From positions 1 through 38,649 of the forward strand of contig VXOH01000110.1 in NCBI GenBank assembly GCA_009840135.1: 38,649 nt of DNA, given 5' to 3'. Position numbers and translations under genes: made by a program. Shown here piece by piece: positions 23,959-32,455 of the stretch. This stretch comes from Chloroflexota bacterium. GTDB taxonomy: Bacteria > Chloroflexota > Dehalococcoidia > Lucifugimonadales > UBA3495. Position 1 is the stretch's first letter, and every line of letters starts with the position of its first letter. The notes beneath the pieces were generated by a model. It saw only the letters and a list, made by a program, of their open reading frames with translations. It was not told the DNA's origin and did no database searches.

Positions 23959-25374
23959 ATGAACAAGCAGGAAATACCCTTCCTTTCCGCCACGGAACTG
24001 GCAGCCTTAATTGAGGCGCGCGAAGTGTCGCCGGTGGAAGCCACTGCGGCTTATCTTGACCGCATATCCGAGGTGGATGGCAAGCTCAATTCCTACATTA
24101 CCGTAACGGGTGAAGAGGCCTTGGCCGAGGCCAGGGCAGCGGAAGCAGAGATTGTATCGGGCAACTACCGGGGGCCCATGCACGGCATGCCGGTAGCGGT
24201 GAAAGACCAGTTGAACACCAGGGGCGTGCGCACCACGGGCGGGTCATCCATCCTTGCTGACAATGTTCCCGACGAAGACGCCACCGCCATCGCCAGGCTC
24301 AGGGAAGCCGGCTCGGTCTTGCTGGGCAAGCTCAACATGAGTGAGTTTGCCAGCGGCGACGCCTTTCATCACCCCTACGGCCGCCCACGCAACCCCTGGG
24401 ACCTGGACCGCAATCCCGGCACTTCCAGCAGCGGGTCCGGCGCTGCTACCGCCGCTTTTCTTTGCGCTACGTCCCTGGGCGAGGATACGGGGGGGTCCAT
24501 CCGCGGTCCTGCCACTTTCTGCGGCCTGGTGGGCATCCGGCCTACATGGGGCCGGGTAAGCAGGTACGGGATGCAGGCGGCGGCCTGGTCCATGGACACT
24601 GCTGGCCCGATTTCCCGTACCGTTTCCGACTGCGCCATGACGCTGGAGGCCATCGCCGGCTATGATCCCAACGACCCTTATACCAGCGCCGCCCCCGTTC
24701 CCGCATACCAGGCTGATTTGTCCCAGGACATTCGCGGCCTGAGAGTGGGTGTGGTTAAGGAGCGCGTCTACTCCGACGCAGTGGATTCCGAGGTAGGAGA
24801 AGCGGTTATCCGAGCTATTGCCCGCCTGGGAGAACTGGGCGCCGACATTGAGGAGGTTTCCCTGCCGCTCATGATTCACTCGGCCGCGGTTTCCAGCCTC
24901 ATCATAATGGTGGATGCCGCCTCCCTGCACCGGGATGGGCTGGCCGACCACCTGGACCAGTACGATTACAACAACCGCATTCGTTTGCTGGCAGGCAGCA
25001 TCGCTCCGGCCCAGGCCTACCAGCGGGCGATTAAAGCCCGCCAGGCCCTGCGCCAGGAAATCCTGGATGCGCTGAACCGTGTGGATGTCCTGGTAATGCC
25101 CACTTCATCCATACCTGCCTCGTTAATCCCAAGCCACGCCGGCATTGGCAGCAAGCAGGAAGTTCTGGACGGCTACGCCGGGCGGCGCAGCTTCACTTCG
25201 CCCTTCAACCTGGCCAGTGTTCCGGCCTTGTCGGTGCCCTGCGGCTTCACCTCCAACAACCTCCCCATCGGTCTGCAGATTGCTGGCCGCCCCCTGGAGG
25301 AGCAGACACTCTTCAACGCCGCCTTTGCCTATGAACAAGCCAACGACTGGTACCAGAGACACCCGGAGATTTAG
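23959..25374 (+). CDS. Amidase-signature-family amidase
   Basis: A 471-residue amidase with the Ser-cisSer-Lys triad region. The catalytic lysine is in MPVAVKDQLNTRGVRTTGG. The cis-serine and nucleophile region is GTSSSGSGAATAAF then GEDTGGSIRGPATFCGLVGI. The family hydrolyses amide bonds, often of small xenobiotics, peptides or glutamine. GGAGG precedes ATG 23959. The AtzG/GatC-like peptide just upstream argues for a two-subunit amidase. GatA-like segments (PTWGRVSRYG) are present, but the glycine-rich loop differs from that of true GatA, so tRNA amidation is a weaker option. Confidence 0.87.
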   Translation: MNKQEIPFLSATELAALIEAREVSPVEATAAYLDRISEVDGKLNSYITVTGEEALAEARAAEAEIVSGNYRGPMHGMPVAVKDQLNTRGVRTTGGSSILADNVPDEDATAIARLREAGSVLLGKLNMSEFASGDAFHHPYGRPRNPWDLDRNPGTSSSGSGAATAAFLCATSLGEDTGGSIRGPATFCGLVGIRPTWGRVSRYGMQAAAWSMDTAGPISRTVSDCAMTLEAIAGYDPNDPYTSAAPVPAYQADLSQDIRGLRVGVVKERVYSDAVDSEVGEAVIRAIARLGELGADIEEVSLPLMIHSAAVSSLIIMVDAASLHRDGLADHLDQYDYNNRIRLLAGSIAPAQAYQRAIKARQALRQEILDALNRVDVLVMPTSSIPASLIPSHAGIGSKQEVLDGYAGRRSFTSPFNLASVPALSVPCGFTSNNLPIGLQIAGRPLEEQTLFNAAFAYEQANDWYQRHPEI

Positions 25375-25424
25375 GGTGGTGGTGGGAGTATAATTATCAG
25401 GAAAGGGGCTGGAAGAGGCTTCAT

Positions 25425-25694
25425 ATGGCCGCGTCAAAATACACTATTGATGAAATTTGCGACCGGGGAGAAAAAATCTACGAAGAGCAGATTAAACACT
25501 TGGTAGAACCGCATGAGAACGGAAAATTTATCGTCATAGACATAGAGACCGGGGACTACGAAATTGATGGGGAGGAACTTGATGCCCACCAAAGATTAGA
25601 GGATCGCCGGCCCAAATATGTGGGCTTCCTGGCAAGAGTGGGTTACAAGGCAACATACCATTTAGGCGGAGGATGGGAGCGCATTGACCATTAG
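25425..25694 (+). CDS. Small protein overlapping a retropepsin-like protease
   Basis: An 89-residue protein that is charged at the start (YTIDEICDRGEKIYEEQIKH) and then has FIVIDIETGDYEIDGEELDA and RVGYKATYHLGGGWE. I recognise the DIETGDYEID ... RVGY pattern from small partners of clan AA proteases in Chloroflexota and cyanobacteria, from memory. Function unknown; an antitoxin-like or substrate-like role has been imagined for such pairs but is not shown. ATG 25425 has GGAAGAGG upstream. It overlaps the next gene by 11 bases, which argues for coupled translation. Confidence 0.7.
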   Translation: MAASKYTIDEICDRGEKIYEEQIKHLVEPHENGKFIVIDIETGDYEIDGEELDAHQRLEDRRPKYVGFLARVGYKATYHLGGGWERIDH

Positions 25695-26055
25695 GGGGCG
25701 AATAGACTCCCAGCGCCAAGCCTGGGTGCCTCTACGAATTCGGCATGGTAGTGGACAATTTCATTCTATTGAAGCCGTGTTGGACACAGGATACAACGGG
25801 ACCCTGGCGTTGCCGCCAAGCCTGATTGAACTATTTGGACTGGAAGAACGTTCACCTACAAATGTCACCTTAGGGAACAATGTCGAGCAAAGATGGAGGG
25901 GATTTGCTGGCCAAATACTATGGCATGACAGGCTGCGTTCAGTACCTGTTTTGGAGGCCCGGGGAGTCCCATTGATAGGTACGAGACTGCTGGCCGGCAG
26001 TCAGTTAACCGCCCAGTTCAGAAGCGGTGGCCAAGTATTGATCGAAGAACTGTGA
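25684..26055 (+). CDS. Clan AA aspartic protease (retropepsin-like)
   Basis: A 123-residue single-domain protease-like protein with the aspartic protease hallmark in EAVLDTGYNGTLALPPSLIE (Asp-Thr-Gly near residue 33). A flap-like strand follows, then a hydrophobic glycine motif VPLIGTRLLAG. Single-domain retropepsins act as dimers, so a dimer is expected. It starts at TTG 25684, overlapping the small partner by 11 bases, with GGAGG 11 bases and GGGAG 4 bases upstream. Whether it digests the partner protein or something else is unknown. Confidence 0.72.
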   Translation: MTIRGRIDSQRQAWVPLRIRHGSGQFHSIEAVLDTGYNGTLALPPSLIELFGLEERSPTNVTLGNNVEQRWRGFAGQILWHDRLRSVPVLEARGVPLIGTRLLAGSQLTAQFRSGGQVLIEEL

Positions 26056-26121
26056 CACTCCAACTGGGCTACGACGTCCAATCCATCGGTTCGGATCACA
26101 AGAAATGAAGGAGGAACCACC

Positions 26122-26487
26122 ATGAAACTCTTCAGGCTTTCACGCATTGACCAGGTGCCCATTGCCACCGCTACTCCCATCGAGGGCTGGACCGGCGGAG
26201 AGGTCGCTCGTACCCGCCAACCGTTGCTGGGTGATGGTGACAGCGAGTGGTTCAGCAGCAGCGTGGTCAATTTTGGCAAAGGCGCGACTACCGGCTGGCA
26301 CCGCCATGCCACCGACCAGTTGCTCGTGGTTGTCCACGGCAACGGAATCGTTGCCAATGAGCACGAGTCCCACGCAGTTTCGGTGGGCGACATCGTACAG
26401 ATTTTGCCGGGCGAAAATCATTGGCATGGCGCGACCGCTGACTCCATTATGGGCCACATAACCATTACGGGAGTTACCAAAGAGTAG
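26122..26487 (+). CDS. Cupin-domain protein
   Basis: A 121-residue single-domain cupin. The two metal-binding stretches are GWHRHATDQLLVVVHGNGIV (with Gln in place of the usual Glu) and LPGENHWHGAT. It may bind Fe, Mn or Zn and act on a small molecule, or serve as a carboxymuconolactone-decarboxylase-associated cupin. The AAGGAGGAACCACC sequence before ATG 26122 is a strong ribosome site. Flanked by the protease cassette and an alpha/beta hydrolase gene, so partners are unclear. Confidence 0.8.
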   Translation: MKLFRLSRIDQVPIATATPIEGWTGGEVARTRQPLLGDGDSEWFSSSVVNFGKGATTGWHRHATDQLLVVVHGNGIVANEHESHAVSVGDIVQILPGENHWHGATADSIMGHITITGVTKE

Positions 26488-26521
26488 GCGTCTACAGTTC
26501 TTTCAATGCTCGAACAGTTTG

Positions 26522-26549
26522 AGGTCAGGGCAAGCCATTGCCCTGACCT
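26522..26549 (+). terminator. Rho-independent terminator
   Basis: AGGTCAGGGCAA (26522-26533), loop GCCA, TTGCCCTGACCT (26538-26549), followed by TTCGG. A perfect 12-bp stem 34 bases after the cupin stop. Confidence 0.78.
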
Positions 26550-26623
26550 TTCGGTTTACGGCCACCTCGAATGGTCATGGGCGGTCCGCCATCCGGAGAC
26601 TTCGCCGGTGCAAGGGCTTCCGA

Positions 26624-26652
26624 TTGCGTTACCTTGGCCCCTTTGCTAAACT
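26624..26652 (+). promoter_or_regulatory. Promoter of the alpha/beta hydrolase
   Basis: TTGCGT (26624-26629), 17-base spacer, TAAACT (26647-26652). Transcription would begin about 33 bases upstream of ATG 26692. Confidence 0.45.
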
Positions 26653-26691
26653 CTGCCCAGATTCCCCATCAATCCACCCTAGGGGTCCTTT

Positions 26692-27489
26692 ATGGCTTCT
26701 ACTTCCGTTGCCTGGACTGAGGAAACCCGGTCTGTAGCCGGAGTTGATCTGCACCTCCGAAAGGGCGGCTCAGGCGCGCCCCTGTTAATCCTCAACGACG
26801 AGTTCGGCCACCTGGGAACCCTGCGTTACCAGGACGAACTGGCCCGCCAACACACGGTCTATATTCCAACGCATCCCGGTTTTGTGCCCACGCCCCGCCT
26901 GGACTGGATCATGAACATGCGTGACCTGGCCGGCTGGTATCTTATGGCCCTGGAGGAACTGGGGCTGACTTCGGTTAACGCCATCGGCTTTTCCATTGGC
27001 GGATGGCTGGCCGCCGAAATGGCGACCATGAGCCCGGGTCAGTTCAACAAGCTGGCCCTGGTGGGCGCCATGGGAGTGCAGCCGCCCGAAGGGTACATCT
27101 ACGACATGTTCCTTAACGTGCCGGGGCATTGCATAGCTGCCTGTTTCCATGAACCCGAGGCCACGCCCGAATTTCAGGATGTTTGTCCTGACCAGCCCTC
27201 TCCGGAGCAGGCTCAAGCCTGGGAGATAGCCCGGGAGGAAGCCTGCCGGCTGGGCTGGAAGCCATACATGTACTATCCCGGTCTGCCGAATTTGCTTAAA
27301 CGCCTCAAGGACCTTCCCACGATGATCGTTTGGGGTGGTGAGGACGAAGTCGTCCCCATAAGCGCTGGTCAGCTGTACCATCAATCCATCCCCGGGTCCC
27401 GTCTGGAGGTTCTTGCCGACTGCGGGCACATGCCCCAGGTGGAAAAGACCGAGGAATTCCTGGCCCTGATGCGGCAGTTTCTTGCCTGA
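26692..27489 (+). CDS. Alpha/beta-fold hydrolase
   Basis: A 265-residue alpha/beta hydrolase. The nucleophile elbow is GFSIGGW (Ser near residue 104), the acid lies in WGGEDEVVPISA, and the histidine in LADCGHMPQVE. These hydrolases cleave esters, amides or C-C bonds in catabolic pathways; no substrate can be read here. The family's HGxxG-like oxyanion segment reads NDEFGHLG. It leads the oxidoreductase block that follows in the same direction (27585-32412). The start is ATG 26692, with only a weak SD. Confidence 0.85.
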   Translation: MASTSVAWTEETRSVAGVDLHLRKGGSGAPLLILNDEFGHLGTLRYQDELARQHTVYIPTHPGFVPTPRLDWIMNMRDLAGWYLMALEELGLTSVNAIGFSIGGWLAAEMATMSPGQFNKLALVGAMGVQPPEGYIYDMFLNVPGHCIAACFHEPEATPEFQDVCPDQPSPEQAQAWEIAREEACRLGWKPYMYYPGLPNLLKRLKDLPTMIVWGGEDEVVPISAGQLYHQSIPGSRLEVLADCGHMPQVEKTEEFLALMRQFLA

Positions 27490-27584
27490 AAGCTGAGATT
27501 CACCGCCTCGCAATCCCAGCGCAACGGATTAAAGGTAGCGTGGCGGAATAGTTCCTCTATCTAAAACACGGGAGGTAAAGCGGA

Positions 27585-28862
27585 ATGTTTATCGGTTACT
27601 TCACCGAGCGGCCCTACCAGGACCCTGGCTCTGGCTACTTTGGCGCCACCGGCAAGCCCATCATGGATTTGACGGTCAGCAACGAAATCTACGATGCCAA
27701 GCTGGGCGCGGAACTTTATAACCGCTACCTCGACGAAAAGATGTACGCGGAAGAGATGGGATTCGACGGCCTGATGCTCAACGAACACCACGGCACCCCC
27801 TTCTGCATGGGCGGCGCCATGAATGTGGAGGCATCCATCCTGGCCCGCATGACCAACCGGGCCAAGATCGTGCTGCTGGGCAATATTCTTCCCATCTGGG
27901 ACGATCCCCTGTGGCTGGTGGAACAGCTCTCCATGATTGACATGATCTCCCGGGGCCGTCTGGTGTCCGGCTGGGTTCGGGGCACCGGCCGAGAGAGCGT
28001 AGCCCACAACTCGCCGCCGCCGTATAACTGGGAACGGTTCCAGGAGGCCCACGAATTCGTCGTCAAGGCCTGGACTACTCCCGGCCCCTTCCGCTGGGAG
28101 GGCAAGCACTTCCAGTACCGGCACGTCAATCCCTGGGTGCGCCCCTACCAGGAACCCCATCCGCCTATCTGGCTTCCCGGCGTGGTCAGCCGCGATTCCC
28201 TGATGTGGGCTGCCGAGAAGCGCATCCCGTACATCATGCTTGCCACGGAGATGGAACCCACCAAGCTGGCCTTCCAGCTTTACCATGACACCGCCGCCGA
28301 GCACGGATACGAGTCGGGACCCCAGAACATTGGCTACCTTTGGAAGGTCCACGTGGACGAAACGGAAGAACTGGCGGAGCAGACGGCTCGCAAGTACGTG
28401 CAGGGCCCCAGCAACCCCTTCCTGGCCGGCAACGAGGGCACGGTCAACCCGGCCCTGGTGAACCTGCCCGGCCTCACATCCCGCACCCGGGTGCTGCCCA
28501 CCCAGGCAGTGGCTACGGCGGCGCGTGGTGGAACCGGCGGCGTGGCTGGCGTGCTGGGTCGTCCCTTCGAGCAGCAGGTCGAGGACTATACCATCATTAC
28601 CGGCACTCCGGACTCGGTTATTCCCAAGATTCGCCACGTCCTGGAGTATATCCGTCCCGGCAGCATCTTCTTCTGGGACGGGGATGGCGCCATGACCCAC
28701 GACGATGCCATGCGCAGCCTTCGCCTGATGGGCCAGGAAGTTATCCCGGCTGTGAAGGAAATCGCCAAGGAGCTGGAGCTGCCGGGTCCCTTTGAGGTTG
28801 ACCCAGCCACTGGAAAGGATCTTACCGCCGAAGCTGTCGCGACCCCCACGGCAGATGATTAG
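27585..28862 (+). CDS. Luciferase-like (LLM) flavin-dependent oxidoreductase
   Basis: A 425-residue TIM-barrel protein of the bacterial luciferase-like monooxygenase family. Typical segments are EEMGFDGLMLNEHHGTPFCM, LARMTNRAKIVLLGNILPIW and LVEQLSMIDMISRGRLVSGW. FMN or F420 is likely. Such enzymes oxidise or cleave organic substrates; the target is unknown. The C-terminus (residues 400-425) is a short polar tail. GGGAGG lies 9 bases before ATG 27585. First of three paralogue-type enzymes in the region, beside the halogenase-like gene. Confidence 0.9.
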   Translation: MFIGYFTERPYQDPGSGYFGATGKPIMDLTVSNEIYDAKLGAELYNRYLDEKMYAEEMGFDGLMLNEHHGTPFCMGGAMNVEASILARMTNRAKIVLLGNILPIWDDPLWLVEQLSMIDMISRGRLVSGWVRGTGRESVAHNSPPPYNWERFQEAHEFVVKAWTTPGPFRWEGKHFQYRHVNPWVRPYQEPHPPIWLPGVVSRDSLMWAAEKRIPYIMLATEMEPTKLAFQLYHDTAAEHGYESGPQNIGYLWKVHVDETEELAEQTARKYVQGPSNPFLAGNEGTVNPALVNLPGLTSRTRVLPTQAVATAARGGTGGVAGVLGRPFEQQVEDYTIITGTPDSVIPKIRHVLEYIRPGSIFFWDGDGAMTHDDAMRSLRLMGQEVIPAVKEIAKELELPGPFEVDPATGKDLTAEAVATPTADD

Positions 28863-28893
28863 CCCTCCTTCATGAAGGGTTTTGCCAACGTAG

Positions 28894-28914
28894 GGGCGGG
28901 TTTCTAACCCGCCC
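28894..28914. repeat. GGGCGGGTT hairpin repeat
   Basis: GGGCGGGTT (28894-28902), loop TCT, AACCCGCCC (28906-28914) after GTAGG. A perfect 9-bp stem 31 bases after the preceding stop. It belongs to a common GTAGGGGCGGGTTT type of dispersed repeat and may serve as a terminator. Confidence 0.6.
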
Positions 28915-28965
28915 TTCAAGGTTAAGAGGCTGGCAGGCAATGAAGTGATGGAGGCTTTACGTTTG

Positions 28966-30717
28966 ATGGACCAAGGTTCGCAGGCTGACGTCATTGTCAT
29001 CGGCGGCGGCCCCGCCGGCAGCGCCGCTGCTACCATGCTGGCCCGCCAGGGCTGGCGCGTCGTATTGCTGGAACGGGAACGATTTCCCAGGGACCATGTG
29101 GGAGAGTCATTGCTGCCGGCCAGCATCCCCATACTGGAAGAGCTGGGAGTTCTTCCTGCCGTGGAAGAGCAGGGTTTCCTCAAGAAACGGGGGGCTACCA
29201 TGGTCTGGGGTCGAGACAAGGAGCCCTGGAGCTGGTTTTTCGGTGAGACCAACCGCCGCTATCCCCATTCCTACCAGGTGTGGCGACCAACCTTCGATCA
29301 CCTGCTGCTGAGCAACGCCGACGCCAACGGGGTTGACGTTCGCCAGGGCTGGCGAGCCACCGAAGTCACCTTTACCCACAGCCCCAAAGACGAGCCAATT
29401 CTCCGAGACCCCGTCCATCAAGACCGTCTTTCCGGCGAAGGCCGGAATCCAGACAGCGTTAGAATGGGACGACTTCCGGATGAACAACTCCTCCTCACCG
29501 TCCGATGCTTGGACGAATCCGGCCAGCAACAAGCAATTTCAGCCCGCTTTGTGGTTGACGCCACCGGCCAGAACGGCCTTCTCGGTCGGCAACTGGACCT
29601 CCGCAGGTGGGACGAGTCCTTTCGCAACCTGGCGGTCTATGCCTACTATGAAGGTGCCCAGCGGCTACCGCCTCCCGCCGACACAAACATTTTCATCGAG
29701 TCCTACGCCCACGGCTGGCTCTGGACCATACCCCTGCACACGGGCCTCGCCAGTATCGGCGCGGTAGTGGACCAGCAGGAGGGCGAGGAGCAAGTCAGGA
29801 AGCTGGGACTGCAACGGTTCATTGAAGAACAGCTTGCCCAGGCTCGTCATACCTCCCAAATGCTGTCAAAAGCGCGACAGGTTTCGGGCCCTTTCATCGT
29901 CAAGGACTGGTCCTACGCTTGCGAAAACATTGCCGGTGACGGGTACGTCCTGGCCGGGGATGCCGCCTGCTTCATTGACCCCCTCTTTTCCTCGGGAGTC
30001 CATCTCGCCCTGATGTCCGGCGTTCTGGCCGCCGCCTACACGACTACCTGCCTGCGTAACCCGGAAATGGGTTCCGCCGCCGCTTCGGTTTACCAGGAAC
30101 TTTACATGAAGGAGTACCACCACTTCCGTGAAATGGTGCGTCTCTTCTATTCCAGCAACCGTACCGTGGACTCCTACTTCTGGGAGGCCAGGCGAATCCT
30201 GGAAGGCGAAGAGGAGCAAGAGTCCGGCCTGTCTCCCCGCGCTTCCTTTATCCAGGCGGTGGCCGGCCAGCCTCCCCAGGGCTATGAACGCATGGTGTTG
30301 GAGCGTGGCGCCGCGCCAACCCGTTTTGCCCAAAGCGTACGCGCCGTCGAGGATGATCGAGCCAGGAGGCAGGCGAAGTTCGAGGAATACCTGGAGGCCC
30401 AGTCCGGTAATCCTCCCCCCATCTTGTCACGGAGTCCCCGGCTCAATTCGGGTGTTGCCGTTGAGAGAAAGCCCGTAGCCGGCGATGGCGAGTTTGAGTG
30501 GGGATATGTCCTGGTCACGGCGGGCCATCCGGAGGGGCTCCCCTGCAGTCAACTGGTTGCCCGGCTGATGGCAATGCTGGACGGCGAGACGACTGTCGGC
30601 GGTCTGCTCAATGCTCTTGCCAGCGAAGTGGATCAGTCTCAGCAGCAGCAAATATTGTCCAGCATAATATCAACGCTGCAGATTCTCTACGTGGACGGAA
30701 CCATAGCCGAGTTGTAA
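28966..30717 (+). CDS. Flavin-dependent halogenase-like FAD oxidoreductase
   Basis: A 583-residue FAD protein of the tryptophan-halogenase/geranylgeranyl-reductase superfamily. The Rossmann motif is VIVIGGGPAGSAAATMLARQ. A GESLLPASIPILEELG segment follows, then a lysine in FLKKRGATMVWG. It carries both halogenase-diagnostic motifs: WxWxIP in HGWLWTIPLHTG and FxxPxxSxG in CFIDPLFSSGVHLAL. A C-terminal unit of about 75 residues (LMAMLDGETTVGGLLNALAS ...) resembles a small helical/winged domain. Halogenation is plausible but not proven. ATG 28966 is chosen because GGAGG (28950-28954) is 11 bases upstream; GTG 28945 is possible. A dispersed palindromic repeat is captured near residues 150-165. 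Confidence 0.83.
   Translation: MDQGSQADVIVIGGGPAGSAAATMLARQGWRVVLLERERFPRDHVGESLLPASIPILEELGVLPAVEEQGFLKKRGATMVWGRDKEPWSWFFGETNRRYPHSYQVWRPTFDHLLLSNADANGVDVRQGWRATEVTFTHSPKDEPILRDPVHQDRLSGEGRNPDSVRMGRLPDEQLLLTVRCLDESGQQQAISARFVVDATGQNGLLGRQLDLRRWDESFRNLAVYAYYEGAQRLPPPADTNIFIESYAHGWLWTIPLHTGLASIGAVVDQQEGEEQVRKLGLQRFIEEQLAQARHTSQMLSKARQVSGPFIVKDWSYACENIAGDGYVLAGDAACFIDPLFSSGVHLALMSGVLAAAYTTTCLRNPEMGSAAASVYQELYMKEYHHFREMVRLFYSSNRTVDSYFWEARRILEGEEEQESGLSPRASFIQAVAGQPPQGYERMVLERGAAPTRFAQSVRAVEDDRARRQAKFEEYLEAQSGNPPPILSRSPRLNSGVAVERKPVAGDGEFEWGYVLVTAGHPEGLPCSQLVARLMAMLDGETTVGGLLNALASEVDQSQQQQILSSIISTLQILYVDGTIAEL
29430..29447. repeat. Palindromic dispersed repeat inside the halogenase-like gene
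   Basis: TTCCGGC (29430-29436), GAAG, GCCGGAA (29441-29447), continuing TCCAG. This is the GTC-TTCCGGCGAAGGCCGGAA-TCCAG type of intergenic repeat known from many bacteria, here read through in frame as LSGEGRNPDS. Confidence 0.72.
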
Positions 30718-30804
30718 AATCCACCAAGACTACGAAAAACTACCTTCCTCAAGAAATGCTGTTAGCGGAAATCCGCGGAGAAACGTAGATAAGGAGGCGT
30801 TGCG

Positions 30805-32412
30805 ATGACCGTGAACCTGCCCGACCGCATGAAATTCGGAATTTTCCTGGGGCCCTTCCACCGGGTTGGCGAAAATCCCACCCTGGCCATGGACCGGGAC
30901 ATGGAACTGGTCCAGTGGCTGGATTACCTGGGCTACGACGAAGCCTGGATCGGCGAGCACCATAGCGCCGGCTGGGAGACCATTTCTTCGCCGGAACTTT
31001 TCATTGCCGCCGCCGCCGAGCGTACCAAGCACATCAAGCTGGGCACCGGAGTTATCAGCCTTCCTTATCACCATCCCTTCATGGTAGCCAACCGCATGGT
31101 GCAGCTGGACCACATGACCCACGGCCGGGTCATGCTGGGCGTCGGCCCCGGCGCTCTCCCGGGCGATGCCTACATGATGGGAATTGATCCGACCACCCAG
31201 CGGGAAAAAATGGACGAGGCCATGGGCATCATCCTGCGCCTGTTTACCGAAGACGAGCCCATAACCTACAAGAGCGACTGGTTTGAACTTCGGGAGGCCA
31301 TGCTTCAACTCAAACCCTACCAACGTCCCTACATGCCCCTGTCCGTAGCCTCGGTGCAGTCGCCCGCCGGTGTCGCCATGGCTGGCAAGTATGGCGCATC
31401 GGTCCTGACCATTACCGTCCCCCGCGACCCCTCCGCCGGCCCCTCCAACTTGAAGGGTCTGTGGGAGATTGCCGAAACCTCGGCGGCGGAACACGGTCAG
31501 ACGGTGGACCGCCACGAGTGGCGCCTGGCCGTCCCCTGCTACCTGGCCGATGACCGCGACCAGGCCCTGGAGGAAGTAAAACTGGGCGCCGGCCGCTATC
31601 TTCGGGAATACTCCGAGGGTACCAACGGCCGCAAGGCCGCCTTCGACGGACCCCTGGAAGACGTTGCCGAGTTCATGCGCGACAACGGCTCATGGATTAT
31701 TGGCACTCCCGATGATTGCATCGAGAGCCTTAATCGATTGGCGGAGCAGAGCGGGGGTTACGGTGGATTCCTGGTGCAGACCATTGACTGGGCTCCCCGG
31801 GAAAAGATGCTGCATAGCTTCGAGTTGATGGCCCGCTACGTTATGCCCCACTTCCAGGGTTCCGTCCGCAGCGTCGCCGCCTCCAACCGCTGGGCCGCCG
31901 AGCGTCAGGAATTGCTGGTCAGCGGGCGGGTCCAGGCCATTGACCGGGCCCACCAGATTTACGCCGACCGGCAGGCAGCGGGCCCCGGCCAGAATGGTTC
32001 CTCAACAAATGGCTCGGGCCAGGAGAGTGGTACGGAGGCCAAAGAAGAGGTTCCGAAACCGCACGCTCCCGACAATTCCGGGAGCCTGCCAACCCCAGCA
32101 CCCGGAGCTATAAGAGGCGCCGGAACAACGCCTGCGGGCGAATTTGAACTCCCCATCCTGGAAGTCCTCTTCGACCTGGGTGGCAGGGGTTCAACCGACG
32201 CCGTGTTCCGGGGCGTCGAAACTTTGATAGGTGGCTTTTTCAGGGACGGCGACTTCCAGGCTGCCGAGAATGGCGACCTGGTCTGGCGCCGCTCGGCGGA
32301 AACTGCCCGCCAGACCCTGGCAAACTTTGGCCTAATCCGGGTCAATTCCGACGGTGACGCCTGGGAGCTAACCGAAGAAGGCAAACGAGAGGCGGCCAAG
32401 GCGAAGATCTGA
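30805..32412 (+). CDS. Luciferase-like oxidoreductase fused to an Mrr_N-like winged helix
   Basis: A 535-residue two-part protein. Residues 1 to about 380 form a luciferase-like barrel (MKFGIFLGPFHRVGENPTLA, LGYDEAWIGEHHSAGWET, LPYHHPFMVANRMVQLDHMT, VMLGVGPGALPGDAYMMG). A Gly/Ser/Pro-rich linker follows at about 394-447. Residues 448-535 look like the Mrr_N winged helix of restriction proteins: LPILEVLFDLGGRGSTDAVF ... WRRSAETARQTLANFGLI ... WELTEEGKREA. The barrel should bind FMN or F420; the C-terminal part suggests DNA or protein binding. TAAGGAGG precedes ATG 30805. Follows the halogenase-like gene by 87 bases. Confidence 0.85.
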   Translation: MTVNLPDRMKFGIFLGPFHRVGENPTLAMDRDMELVQWLDYLGYDEAWIGEHHSAGWETISSPELFIAAAAERTKHIKLGTGVISLPYHHPFMVANRMVQLDHMTHGRVMLGVGPGALPGDAYMMGIDPTTQREKMDEAMGIILRLFTEDEPITYKSDWFELREAMLQLKPYQRPYMPLSVASVQSPAGVAMAGKYGASVLTITVPRDPSAGPSNLKGLWEIAETSAAEHGQTVDRHEWRLAVPCYLADDRDQALEEVKLGAGRYLREYSEGTNGRKAAFDGPLEDVAEFMRDNGSWIIGTPDDCIESLNRLAEQSGGYGGFLVQTIDWAPREKMLHSFELMARYVMPHFQGSVRSVAASNRWAAERQELLVSGRVQAIDRAHQIYADRQAAGPGQNGSSTNGSGQESGTEAKEEVPKPHAPDNSGSLPTPAPGAIRGAGTTPAGEFELPILEVLFDLGGRGSTDAVFRGVETLIGGFFRDGDFQAAENGDLVWRRSAETARQTLANFGLIRVNSDGDAWELTEEGKREAAKAKI

Positions 32413-32455
32413 CAAGGGGTCCAGCGACTCGTGCTGGAATGTGGACTTGTGACAG

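Noticed and set aside
27561-29252. 563-codon minus-strand frame opposite the luciferase-like gene
   Set aside because: Antisense shadow of two recognised genes.
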